From the NCBI RefSeq assembly GCF_007858275.1, contig NZ_VFEV01000045.1, positions 1 to 50,578 on the forward strand: DNA of 50,578 bases, read 5' to 3'. The position numbers and the translations under genes were made by a program. The notes beneath the pieces were generated by a model, which saw nothing but the letters and a program-made list of their open reading frames with translations, was not told where the DNA came from and made no database searches. Positions 16,385 to 24,586 of the stretch are shown here, piece after piece. This DNA is from Pseudomonas proteolytica. Its GTDB lineage: Bacteria > Pseudomonadota > Gammaproteobacteria > Pseudomonadales > Pseudomonadaceae. Every line of letters begins with the position of its first letter. Positions within the stretch are counted from its first letter, which is position 1.

Positions 16385-17431
16385 CTAGGACATCAGTTGA
16401 CGTAGCGTTTGTCGGCTAATCCGGCCGTCGTAGTGATGGCCTGCGATGTTGTCCATTTGTTGCAAGAGGCTCGACCGACTGACGACTTCTTTCGCCAGGA
16501 GGACGAGTTGATCCCTTTGCGGGTTGCCTGTCAGAGGACGCTGGGCCAGGGCACGCAGATCAGCGACCTTGATGGTCTGGCTCCAGAACCCGCCCTTCAA
16601 CTTGTTGAAGTTCTCCAGCATCGCACTGGCCAGTTGCTTGTCATCCTGGAACTTCAACGGATTGCTGGAACGTACAACATCGTTGATGTTCTGCCAGCTG
16701 AACCGGTTGTCCTGCACGCCCGTGCGCCCGTCGCGGTCCAGGGCGCCCATGAGCTCCGGCCGCTTCAGGATTTCCCTGGCCAGCCTGATGTTCTGATCCA
16801 TGCCCGGATTGCCCGTCAACGGTCTTTCCGCCATGTTGCTCAGACTTTGCCGCGTCACGTAGCCCGGGTTTCTCGGGTCCGTGAATGTCTGGAATTTATC
16901 CAGCAGCTGTTGGGCCAACTGCTCATGGCTGCGCTTTGAATAGTGCGGATCGGGCTGCTGGGGAAACGGCCTTGGCGGCGGGCCTCCATGGATCGGATGA
17001 GGCCTTTGCGGCGGATGCCCGTGGCCCGGATGGGGCCTGTGCGGCAGATGCCCGTGACCCGGATGGGCCATGTGCGGTGGATGCCCATGGCCCGGCTGAG
17101 GCCTGTGCGGCATGTGCCCGTAATGGGGCGGCCTGGCGGGGAAGAAAAACCCTTTCAAGCGGCCGAACACTCCCCGAGAGGAGTCGTTCTGCCATGTGGA
17201 AGCCTGGCTGGCCCCCTGGTCGCGGGCCCCCGCAGCGGCAGGCGCCAACGGTGGTGCCCCGGCGAACACCGGGCCCGACTTAGCCGCAGGCGCGCTGAAA
17301 CTCGGGCCACTGGAAGGCGACCCGATAACCGGAGCCTTTGCCTCTTTGGCGCTGGCCCCTTGAGGGGCCCCTTGACGTGTGTCGTCAGTGGGTAGATTGA
17401 CAACCGGCTGATTGAACGCAGGTACCGACAT
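16385..17431 (-). CDS. Candidate type III secreted/translocator-like protein with two HrpF/NopX-like repeats
   Basis: A 348-residue protein in three parts. Residues 1-100 are Ser/Ala/Pro/Gly-rich and low in structure, as in type III secretion signals. Residues 101-167 are a His-Pro-Gly-rich tract with four 11-residue tandem repeats (109-152). Residues 169-252 and 264-347 are two copies of a helical repeat, each with an RPLTGNP motif, a L-A-(R/K)-E-(I/V) helix and an R-Q-(S/T)-L or equivalent element. This repeat recalls HrpF/NopX translocators. The start at 17431 (MSVPAFNQPV) has GGAGAA 6 bases upstream and removes a doubtful 15-residue extension. An hrp box lies about 100 bases upstream. It is probably secreted by a type III system encoded elsewhere; the exact role is unknown. 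Confidence 0.72.
   Translation of the reverse strand: MSVPAFNQPVVNLPTDDTRQGAPQGASAKEAKAPVIGSPSSGPSFSAPAAKSGPVFAGAPPLAPAAAGARDQGASQASTWQNDSSRGVFGRLKGFFFPARPPHYGHMPHRPQPGHGHPPHMAHPGHGHLPHRPHPGHGHPPQRPHPIHGGPPPRPFPQQPDPHYSKRSHEQLAQQLLDKFQTFTDPRNPGYVTRQSLSNMAERPLTGNPGMDQNIRLAREILKRPELMGALDRDGRTGVQDNRFSWQNINDVVRSSNPLKFQDDKQLASAMLENFNKLKGGFWSQTIKVADLRALAQRPLTGNPQRDQLVLLAKEVVSRSSLLQQMDNIAGHHYDGRISRQTLRQLMS
16976..17107 (-). repeat. Four tandem 33-base units coding for His/Pro/Gly repeats
   Basis: Inside the 348-residue protein, residues 109-152 are four 11-residue units: HRPQPGHGHPP, HMAHPGHGHLP, HRPHPGHGHPP and QRPHPIHGGPP. The matching 33-base DNA units are similar enough to allow copy-number change by slippage. 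The tract is rich in histidine and could bind divalent metals such as zinc, nickel or copper. Confidence 0.8.
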
Positions 17432-17532
17432 AAATGTTCTCCAGTACGACTTGTTGACACGGTCCACCTCACGCACCCAAGCACCTCGACAACGCAGTTA
17501 TCACAAGGCACCCGTGCACGGTGGGTTGATGG

Positions 17533-17561
17533 TGTGTGGCAGGCCTACGGAGTTCGGTTCC
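17533..17561 (-). promoter_or_regulatory. hrp box (HrpL-dependent promoter)
   Basis: The minus strand reads GGAACC, 16 bases, then CCACACA, a full match to the HrpL consensus. It lies 101 bases upstream of the ATG at 17431 in the correct direction. It is the first and strongest of three hrp boxes spaced over 1.8 kb. Confidence 0.85.
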
Positions 17562-17707
17562 TGAAAGCGATGAAAGCCGCATAAAAAAGGTAGGAAATGC
17601 AACCCTCACCCTCTTCAAGCTGCACAGAAGAATCGTCAGGTTTATGCACGGCGGCGCAAGGAAAAAAGCTGAAGTGCGTCAGCAGCCGTCTTGGATCAGC
17701 AGGCACA

Positions 17708-17735
17708 TCGCCGCGGCTCGTTCGAGCCGCGGCGA
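17708..17735. terminator. Strong hairpin after fecA
   Basis: A perfect 13-base stem (TCGCCGCGGCTCG and its complement) with a two-base TT centre, 16 bases beyond the fecA stop codon. There is no T-run on either side, so it is not a textbook intrinsic terminator. Its position between fecA and the hrp-box promoter suggests that it stops or stabilises the fecA message. Confidence 0.5.
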
Positions 17736-17751
17736 CGCAGCCGTCACCTGA

Positions 17752-20157
17752 TCAGAAGCCCACGCTCGCCTGCACAAAGAACGTACGCGGTTCGCCCAGG
17801 TAAATCCCGGCGTTGTTGTCGCTGGAACGGGTGTAGTGCTGCTGGTCGAACAGGTTTTTTACCCCCACGCCCAGTTTCAGGTTCGACAGTTGGGCGCCAA
17901 AGTCATAGCCACTGCGCACGTTGACCGACACATATCCCGGAATATCACCGTACTGGCCGTCAGCGGTCGGCTGGGTGATATAGGTGCTGGTGGTGCCGGG
18001 TGCGCGCTGGCCGGACTGAGCGTAGGCGTCCAGGTTGTGGGTCCAGTGATTGACCGCGTATCGCAGCCCCAGGGTCGCCACCTGGCGCGAATACAACGGC
18101 AGGTCACGGCCCTTGAACGCCACATCGCCCTCGGCAGTCGCCCTGGTGTAGGTAAAGCCGGCGTTGGCGCTCAAGCCCTCCAGGCGTGGGTCGAGGTTGG
18201 ACAGATCGTAGTGGGCCGAGGTTTCGATACCCGTGTGTTTGGTGGCGCCGAGGTTGGTCCAACCCACGTCATTGCTGACGTACTGCAGCTCATCGGAGAA
18301 GTCGATATAGAACAGCGTGACTTCGCCACCCCAGACCTCATCGTTGTAGCGGGTGCCGACCTCGTAGGTCTTGGCCTTTTCCGGTTGCAGGCCATTGGCT
18401 GTCTGGTCGCCGTTACCGCCCTGGCCCAATTGGAAATACTGCAGGCTGCCGAAGGACGTTTCGTAGTTGGCAAACAGTTTCCAGGCATCGGAGACGTGGT
18501 ACATCACGCTCAGGGCCGGCAGCGGTTCGTTGTTCTTGATCTCGCGGTGCTTCTCCTGGGTACGCGTGCCGTTCAAGCCCACTACCGGGCGGTCGTGCCA
18601 TTCGGTGCGGATGCTCTCAAAGCGGATACCTGGGGTGATCGTCCATTTGCCGACGTCGATTTTGTCATCAATGTAGAACGCGTTGGCCTCGGTGCCACCG
18701 GTACGGTCCTGATAAACGTGGCCGTCATTTTGACCGACCGGGGTGGGGACGTTGTTGACCAGTCTCAGAGTGCTGGCCTGCTCGTGCATGCCTTCTTTCA
18801 GGTAGCGGTAGCCGACGCTGACTTCCTGGCTGGTCGGGCCCAGGTCAAACACATGGGACACCCGTGGCTCGATGCCAAAGGTGTAGTAGGTGCGAGGAAA
18901 CGAACCGAGGGTCTGCTGGTCACGGCTGGCGATGTTGCTGCCACGAAAGCTGTCGGAGTAGTACGTCAGCACTTCCGCCTGGGTACGGTCGTCAACCTGG
19001 CGGATGTACTTGAACGACACATCCTTGCGCCGGCCGCTGAAATTGTCCCAGTCGCGCACCGACTGATAAGGGTTGGCGTCGAACTGCTGCTGGGTCAGGC
19101 CTCCCGGCATATCGGCACGGGCGTCGTAGTAATGGAAGTTGAGTGTGAAGTCATCCTGGTCGGTCGGAGCCCAGTGGGTCTTGAGGATCACATCGTCGAT
19201 GTCGTTACCGTTGTTGCTGTCACGATAACCGTTGCCATTGACCCCGGAATACAAGAGCGCCATGCCGATGCCGTTGTCTGCGGTCCCCCCGATAAAGGCA
19301 TTGTCGACATGCTTCCAGCCGCCATGGGAAGACGTTTGCAGGGTGGTGCCGACTTCGCCGGAAAAGGTCTCGGGGATCGCGCGGGTCACGAAGTTGATCA
19401 CACCGCCGACGTTCTGCGGTCCATAACGCACGGAACCGGCGCCGCGTACCACATCGATGCTCTCCAGGTTGCCGGCGGAAATCGGCGCCATCGACAACTG
19501 CGGCTGGCCGTAGGGGGCGAACGCCGCGGGAATCCCGTCAATCAGCACGGTGGAACGCGGCGACAGGCGGGACGTCAGGCCGCGTACGCCGACGTTGAGG
19601 GAAATATCGCTGCCGCCGGTGCCGTTGGCTTCCTGCACCTGCACCCCGGGAACCCGGCGCAGCACGTCGCCGACGTTCATCGCGCCCTGCTCCACCATAG
19701 CTTCGCGGCGGATTACGGTACGCGCGCCGGGATGGTTCTGCACCACTTCGGCATTGGCGTCGCCCAGCCAATCACCCACGACCTTGATCGCGGTGGCGCC
19801 CAGCTCCAGGGGTGAACCGGCTTCACCGGTGCCCGTGGAGGCTGGATGCAACGTCACCGAGCCCGAGTCGATCTGATAGTCCAGGCCACTGCCTTGCAGC
19901 AGCTGGCGCAGGGCCTGTTCCGGCGACAGGTTGCCGTCGACGGCCTGGGCTTGTTTGCCGGCCACCATCTGCGGGCTGAAAAACACTTGCAGCGACGTTT
20001 GCTGGCCCAATTGGCTCAGCGCCGCGCCCAGGGGCTGGGCCTTGATATGAATGGCCTCGTCGGCGTAGGCCGCAGGCATGGCGGCACTGACCGCCAAGGC
20101 CAGGGCAAGGGGGGCCCAACGGGAGGTTTTATTGTTGTTCGCAGCGAGTGTTTTCAC
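17752..20157 (-). CDS. fecA: Ferric citrate-type TonB-dependent receptor FecA
   Basis: An 801-residue outer-membrane receptor with the FecA layout: signal peptide (about residues 1-33, ending AYADEA), an N-terminal signalling domain (ALSQLGQQTSLQVFFSPQMV, QLLQGSGLDYQI), a plug and a 22-strand barrel ending in Phe. The match to E. coli FecA is close in the plug: VVGDWLGDA, GVRGLTSRLSPRSTVLIDG, FAPYGQPQLS and VRYGPQNVGGVINFVTRAIP. It should import ferric dicitrate or a similar chelate and signal to FecR. The start is taken as GTG at 20157 (VKTLAANNNK, followed by the hydrophobic core); an upstream ATG at 20223 would put 22 polar residues before the signal. It is third after fecI and fecR. Confidence 0.9.
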   Translation of the reverse strand: MKTLAANNNKTSRWAPLALALAVSAAMPAAYADEAIHIKAQPLGAALSQLGQQTSLQVFFSPQMVAGKQAQAVDGNLSPEQALRQLLQGSGLDYQIDSGSVTLHPASTGTGEAGSPLELGATAIKVVGDWLGDANAEVVQNHPGARTVIRREAMVEQGAMNVGDVLRRVPGVQVQEANGTGGSDISLNVGVRGLTSRLSPRSTVLIDGIPAAFAPYGQPQLSMAPISAGNLESIDVVRGAGSVRYGPQNVGGVINFVTRAIPETFSGEVGTTLQTSSHGGWKHVDNAFIGGTADNGIGMALLYSGVNGNGYRDSNNGNDIDDVILKTHWAPTDQDDFTLNFHYYDARADMPGGLTQQQFDANPYQSVRDWDNFSGRRKDVSFKYIRQVDDRTQAEVLTYYSDSFRGSNIASRDQQTLGSFPRTYYTFGIEPRVSHVFDLGPTSQEVSVGYRYLKEGMHEQASTLRLVNNVPTPVGQNDGHVYQDRTGGTEANAFYIDDKIDVGKWTITPGIRFESIRTEWHDRPVVGLNGTRTQEKHREIKNNEPLPALSVMYHVSDAWKLFANYETSFGSLQYFQLGQGGNGDQTANGLQPEKAKTYEVGTRYNDEVWGGEVTLFYIDFSDELQYVSNDVGWTNLGATKHTGIETSAHYDLSNLDPRLEGLSANAGFTYTRATAEGDVAFKGRDLPLYSRQVATLGLRYAVNHWTHNLDAYAQSGQRAPGTTSTYITQPTADGQYGDIPGYVSVNVRSGYDFGAQLSNLKLGVGVKNLFDQQHYTRSSDNNAGIYLGEPRTFFVQASVGF

Positions 20158-20253
20158 GTCGTACCTAGTCCAGTGATGCCAAGAGAGCGCGTCGGTTAAT
20201 GCAAACCAGTTGCAGTTGGACAAGAAGACGAAGAACTCGAAAAAAACCTGAAC

Positions 20254-21225
20254 CTAGCGTGAAATTATTTCCTGGCTACCGTCAGGCAACGTGCGCAGGG
20301 CCACCGGCAGGATGTGCGGCAACGCCTTGAGCAAGGCATCGGTGTCGTTGGACTTGAACACGCTGGTCAGGCGCAACTCGCTGGCCGCAGTGCTGACCCG
20401 CAAGGGTTTTTCGCGGTAGCGCGAGACTTCCCGCGCCACCTCGGCCAGGCTGGCGTCATTGAACACCAGCTTGCCGGTCTGCCAAGCCAGCAGGGCCTGG
20501 GCGTTGACCGGGCGGGCCGCCGCGACCGCGCCCTGGTTGTCGATCGATGTACCCAGGCCCGCCGTCAGTGTGACCACCGGCTGCGCGGCATGCCCTTGCA
20601 CCTTGACCGTTCCGGCCTCGACCACCACGCGGGTCTGGTCATCGTCGCGGCGCACATCAAACCGGGTACCGGTGACCGTCACCTGCCCTGCCCCAGCCTG
20701 CACCACGAACGGTCGGCTGCTGTCGTGCTCGACGCTGAACAGCGCTTCGCCTTGCTTGAGCTCAATCCCACGCTGGCCCTTTTCGTAGTGCACCGCCACC
20801 ACGCTGCGACTATTGAGGTCCATCAGCGAGCCGTCGGGCAACGCCACCTGGCGACGCTCACCCAACACCGTGCTGAACTGCGCGTCGTACACCGCCGGAT
20901 GGTCCAGGCCGCTGAACAACCCCAGGCCCACCGCCACCGCCAGCACGCTCGCGGCCATGGCATAGCGCACCAGCGCACGGCGCTTGCGCGGTACAGGTGT
21001 CTCGACCAGAGCCTGCAAACGGTGCCTGGGCAGCAGGTCGGCGACGCTCCACAGCCCTTGCAGCACCTCGAATTCATACTGGTGCGCAGGATGCTCCCCA
21101 CGCCAGGCGTCAAAAAGATGCTGGTCCTCAACGCTCAAGGGCTGGTCCTGCAAACGCACGAACCACTGCGCCGCCTCGTCACGCACCGTTGCGCTGCCAC
21201 AGGCACACTCACGGGTATCCATCAT
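20254..21225 (-). CDS. fecR: Iron-dicitrate anti-sigma/transducer FecR
   Basis: A 323-residue FecR-family protein. The N-terminal cytoplasmic part (DEAAQWFVRLQDQPLSVEDQ, FDAWRGEHPAHQYEFE) would bind the sigma factor. One membrane helix (about residues 87-107, AMAASVLAVAVGLGLFSG) and a periplasmic FecR domain (VALPDGSLMDLNSRS, VVEAGTVKVQG) follow. It relays the signal from FecA to FecI. ATG at 21225 is chosen because CAGGA lies 7 bases upstream; an ATG at 21258 that overlaps fecI has no ribosome binding site. The order fecI-fecR-fecA is the standard one. Confidence 0.88.
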   Translation of the reverse strand: MMDTRECACGSATVRDEAAQWFVRLQDQPLSVEDQHLFDAWRGEHPAHQYEFEVLQGLWSVADLLPRHRLQALVETPVPRKRRALVRYAMAASVLAVAVGLGLFSGLDHPAVYDAQFSTVLGERRQVALPDGSLMDLNSRSVVAVHYEKGQRGIELKQGEALFSVEHDSSRPFVVQAGAGQVTVTGTRFDVRRDDDQTRVVVEAGTVKVQGHAAQPVVTLTAGLGTSIDNQGAVAAARPVNAQALLAWQTGKLVFNDASLAEVAREVSRYREKPLRVSTAASELRLTSVFKSNDTDALLKALPHILPVALRTLPDGSQEIISR

Positions 21226-21254
21226 GGAAAATCCTGTTTCAAAGCGGGCATTGG

Positions 21255-21755
21255 TCATGGGGCCAGCGCGTCCAGGCGGTCACGCAGATGCCGCAGGGTG
21301 CGGATCATATACTTTTCCACCATGTTTTTAGAAAGCCCCAGGCGCTCGGCGATTTCCTGCTGGGTCAGGCCCTCGATCTTTTGCCAGATGAAAATCTTGC
21401 GGCAATTGAGGGGCAATTCAGCCAGGGCCCGCTCGATGGAGTCCGCCAACTGCACGGCGTGCATGAAATGCTCCGGGTCGCCACTGTGCGACGCACTCGG
21501 TTCAAAGGCCTGCAACGCCACCGCGTCGTGCCGATCTGCACGGCGATAGGCATCCACCGCAATATTGCGCGCCGTCTGGTGCAAATAGGCACGCGGCTGC
21601 TCGACCAGCGCCGACTTGGACTCCAAGACCCGCACAAACGTGTCATGGGCCAGATCCTCGGCCTGTTGGCGATTGCGCAGGCGACGCGTCCAGGTCCCGA
21701 CCAACTCTTCGTAGTACGCGAAAAAGCCTGGTCTGCGGGGCGGCTGGGGAGTCAT
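21255..21755 (-). CDS. fecI: ECF sigma factor FecI
   Basis: A 166-residue extracytoplasmic-function sigma factor. Region 2 is visible as LVGTWTRRLRNRQQAEDLAHDTFVRVLE (residues 18-45), and region 4 as LNCRKIFIWQKIEGLTQQEIAERLGLSKNMVEKY (about 116-149). The extended LSKNMVEKYM motif is characteristic of FecI-type iron-starvation sigma factors. It should direct transcription of fecA. A weak Fur-like inverted repeat lies upstream at 21784-21802. Confidence 0.92.
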   Translation of the reverse strand: MTPQPPRRPGFFAYYEELVGTWTRRLRNRQQAEDLAHDTFVRVLESKSALVEQPRAYLHQTARNIAVDAYRRADRHDAVALQAFEPSASHSGDPEHFMHAVQLADSIERALAELPLNCRKIFIWQKIEGLTQQEIAERLGLSKNMVEKYMIRTLRHLRDRLDALAP

Positions 21756-21783
21756 CGGGGATGCACTGGATAGGCGGGGCGTG

Positions 21784-21802
21784 AATAGTAATGCTTCCTA
21801 TT
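21784..21802 (-). promoter_or_regulatory. Weak Fur-box candidate upstream of fecI
   Basis: An imperfect inverted repeat AATAG...CTATT, 19 bases long, sits 29 bases before the fecI start. By my count 10 of 19 positions agree with the Fur consensus, so sequence support is poor. Position and known Fur control of fecI genes are the main reasons to list it. Confidence 0.3.
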
Positions 21803-21838
21803 AAGCAGAGCAATTGCTTGCCGTCGCCAATCCAGCTT

Positions 21839-23194
21839 CTAGACCAACCGCTTAATCTGCTTATGCCGCCACACCAACCGGTAATACGCGGTCTGCAAAC
21901 CGAGCATCACCAGATAGGTCACCGGGAACGCCATCCACACTCCTTCCAGGCCGAAGCGTGCATTGAGCAGATACGCCACCGGCAGCTCCACGCCCAACAC
22001 ACAGAAGATCGAGATCGCCACCGGCATCAGGACCACGCCGCTGGCGCGCATGATCCCGCCTATCACCGCCTGGAAGCCAAACACCAGAATGCTCCAGAGC
22101 ATGATGTGCAGCAGGTGTTCGGCCTGGACCCGCGCCTGGTCATCGGTGATGAACAGGCCCAGGAGCCAGTGGGACAAGGCGTAGCCGAGCAGGATCAGGC
22201 CACCGGTCAGGCACAGGTTGATCGCAAGCCCGGTGCGCAGGATCGGCCCGATGCGTTCCAGGCGCCCGGCGCCGATGGCCTGGGCGCCGAGGATAGAGGC
22301 GGTGATGGCAATCGACAGCGCCGGAAATTGCACGTAGTTGACGATCTGCGTGACCGCGCCATACGCCGCTGTGGCCTGGGAGCCGTGGCCATTGACCAGT
22401 GCCAGGATCACCAGCTCCGACAACGACAGCACCACCATCTGCAAGCCCGTGGGTAGGCCGATGCGCAGGACCTTGCCGAGGATCGCCCGGTCCAGGCGCA
22501 AGGCCGCCAGCAATAGGCGGTCCGGCGCCATCACGTGGTTTTTGTGGCGCAGGCGCAGCACCAGAAACAACATGGCCACGGCATTCGCCGCCAGGCCGGC
22601 ATAGGCCGCGCTCTGGATCCCCATGGGCGGCAGCCCGAACCAGCCGCGGATCAGGGCCGGGGTCAGCAACAGGCCAACCACCGTCGAAACGATCAGCGCC
22701 AGCAGCGGTGACACCGTATCGCTCACGCCCCGCAGCAGTTGGGTGTAGAGGATGAACACCAGCAACAACGGCATGATCAGCATCATCACCTGGGCATAGC
22801 CGACCGCGTCGTCCAGTACATCCAACGGCGTGCCCAAAGCTTGCATCGCCGGACGCGCGAACAGGCTGCCGAGCACAGCAGCGATCAGCCCGATCAACGC
22901 GCCCAGGGTCAGGGTCGCGCCGGTGATGACCTTGACCAACGCCGTTTCCCCCGCGCCCCAGGCCTGGCCGATCAGCACCGAAGCGCCCGCCCCGAGGCCG
23001 ATCACCAGGGCGATAAAAAAGAACACGATGGGAAACATCCCCGACACCGCCGCCAGCGCCTGGGTGCCGAGCATCTGCCCAACATAGATACCGTTGAGGG
23101 TGCCGGAAAAACTCTGCAGGAAGTTGGACAGCACCATCGGCGCAAGGAAGAACAGGTAGACCTGCCACAGCGGGCGTTGCAAAGGGTTCTGCAT
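21839..23194 (-). CDS. MATE-family multidrug/metabolite exporter
   Basis: A 451-residue inner-membrane protein with about 12 helices and MATE-family marks in both halves: LAPMVLSNFLQSFSGTLNGIYVGQMLG near the N-terminus, and IGLPTGLQMVVLSLSELVILALVNGHG at the start of the second half. Such carriers use proton or sodium gradients to expel cationic drugs, flavins or other metabolites. It is upstream of fecI on the same strand but separated by 83 bases containing a likely promoter, so it is probably independent. The substrate cannot be told. Confidence 0.88.
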   Translation of the reverse strand: MQNPLQRPLWQVYLFFLAPMVLSNFLQSFSGTLNGIYVGQMLGTQALAAVSGMFPIVFFFIALVIGLGAGASVLIGQAWGAGETALVKVITGATLTLGALIGLIAAVLGSLFARPAMQALGTPLDVLDDAVGYAQVMMLIMPLLLVFILYTQLLRGVSDTVSPLLALIVSTVVGLLLTPALIRGWFGLPPMGIQSAAYAGLAANAVAMLFLVLRLRHKNHVMAPDRLLLAALRLDRAILGKVLRIGLPTGLQMVVLSLSELVILALVNGHGSQATAAYGAVTQIVNYVQFPALSIAITASILGAQAIGAGRLERIGPILRTGLAINLCLTGGLILLGYALSHWLLGLFITDDQARVQAEHLLHIMLWSILVFGFQAVIGGIMRASGVVLMPVAISIFCVLGVELPVAYLLNARFGLEGVWMAFPVTYLVMLGLQTAYYRLVWRHKQIKRLV

Positions 23195-23290
23195 GAAAAG
23201 CGGGGCCTCGGATTTACACAGCGACCGAGGGTTTATAGCGTATTGGATCCGATCATGCTGTGTTTTAAACCGCCCTCCCGCTCACAAGCC

Positions 23291-24586
23291 CTAGCCCAGC
23301 ATTTCCCGCAGCCGGTACCACAACATGCCCAGCGCCAGTAAAGGCGAGCGCAAGGCCTTGCCGCCCGGGAACGTCATATGTGGCACCCGGCTGAAGGTCT
23401 CCAGGCCCTGGCTGTGGCCGGCATGGATCGCTTCGGCCAGCAGCCGCGCGCACCAGTGGGTGACATTAAGCCCATGCCCCGAATAGCCCTGGGCGTAAAA
23501 CACGTTGGGGTACTGTTGCAACCGACCGACCTGGGGAAAGCGATTGGCGGTAATACCAATCTTGCCGCCCCATTGGAACTCGATGGCGGTAGTGGCCAAC
23601 TGTGGAAACACCTTGAGCATTTTCGGGCGCATATAAGCGGCGATATCCAGCGGGTCGCGCCCTGAGTAATGACAGGCACCTCCAAACAGCAACCGACGGT
23701 CCGCCGAGAGCCGGTAATAGTCCAGGCCGACTTTCTGGTCGCACAGCGCCAGGTTCTGCGGGATCAGTTCATCGGCAAGCGCGGCCGGTAATGGCTCGGT
23801 AGCGATGATATAGCTGCCGGCCGGCAGTACCTTGCCGCTCAGGCGTGGCTCCAGTTCCTCGAGGTGTGCATTGCACGCCAATACCAGGTTGGCAGCCCGC
23901 ACAGTGCCGCTGGCGCAGCGCACCTGCACGGTGTCGCCATGGATCAGTTGCAGCGCCGGGCTCTGCTCGAAAATCCGCACGCCCAGCGCCTCGGCCACGC
24001 GGGCCTCGCCCAACACCAGGTTGAGCGGATGCAAGTGGCCCGAGCCCATGTCCACCAAACCACCGGCGTACCGCTCAGAGCCGACCACCTGCGCCATATC
24101 CTGCGCCGCCACCAGCCGGGTTTCAGGCTTATAACCCAGAGCAGCCAGGCTTTGCTGCTCGCCCTTGAACGCGGCAAATTGCGCCGGCGTATTGGCCAAC
24201 TCACAAAAGCCCCAGCGCAGGTCGCAGTCGATCGAATGCTCACGGATACGCTCCCCCACCAACGCCACCGAATCGATCCCGGCCCGTTGCAGGTATCGCA
24301 CGCCTTCCTCGCCCACATGGCGGGCAAAGCCCGAGACATCATGGCCGATCCCCCGGATCAACTGCCCACCATTGCGCCCACTGGCGCCCCAACCAATACG
24401 CCGGGCTTCCAGGAGGATCACCGAAAGGCCGCGCTGGGCCAGTTCGATGGCGGTGTTGACGCCGGTAAAGCCGCCGCCGATCACACACACATCGGCACTC
24501 AAGTCCTCGGCCAGCGCTGGGCGTTCGGGCATGGCATTGGCCGAAGCCAGGTAATAGGAGCGGGCGTGGTCGTGGGACTGGTTCAT
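23291..24586 (-). CDS. puuB: Gamma-glutamylputrescine oxidoreductase-like FAD enzyme
   Basis: A 431-residue FAD-dependent amine oxidase of the DAO/PuuB type. The N-terminal dinucleotide-binding motif is VCVIGGGFTGVNTAIELAQRG (about residues 33-53), followed by GWGASGRNGGQ, the typical PuuB/OrdL motif. The C-terminal half has GKIGITANRFPQVGRL and YAQGYSGHGLN. It would oxidise gamma-glutamylputrescine or a related gamma-glutamyl polyamine to the aldehyde with release of ammonia. Its start overlaps the stop of the polyamine-binding protein gene by 4 bases, and the glutamylating ligase is one gene further up, so the pathway assignment is well supported by context. Confidence 0.85.
   Translation of the reverse strand: MNQSHDHARSYYLASANAMPERPALAEDLSADVCVIGGGFTGVNTAIELAQRGLSVILLEARRIGWGASGRNGGQLIRGIGHDVSGFARHVGEEGVRYLQRAGIDSVALVGERIREHSIDCDLRWGFCELANTPAQFAAFKGEQQSLAALGYKPETRLVAAQDMAQVVGSERYAGGLVDMGSGHLHPLNLVLGEARVAEALGVRIFEQSPALQLIHGDTVQVRCASGTVRAANLVLACNAHLEELEPRLSGKVLPAGSYIIATEPLPAALADELIPQNLALCDQKVGLDYYRLSADRRLLFGGACHYSGRDPLDIAAYMRPKMLKVFPQLATTAIEFQWGGKIGITANRFPQVGRLQQYPNVFYAQGYSGHGLNVTHWCARLLAEAIHAGHSQGLETFSRVPHMTFPGGKALRSPLLALGMLWYRLREMLG

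Noticed and set aside
16960..17120. The repeated units as a CRISPR-like array
   Set aside because: The 33-base units are in-frame protein repeats without spacers between them.
17836..19815. A 659-codon open frame on the plus strand
   Set aside because: It is the antisense of fecA. GC-rich codon use keeps the opposite frame open; there is no ribosome binding site or recognisable protein.
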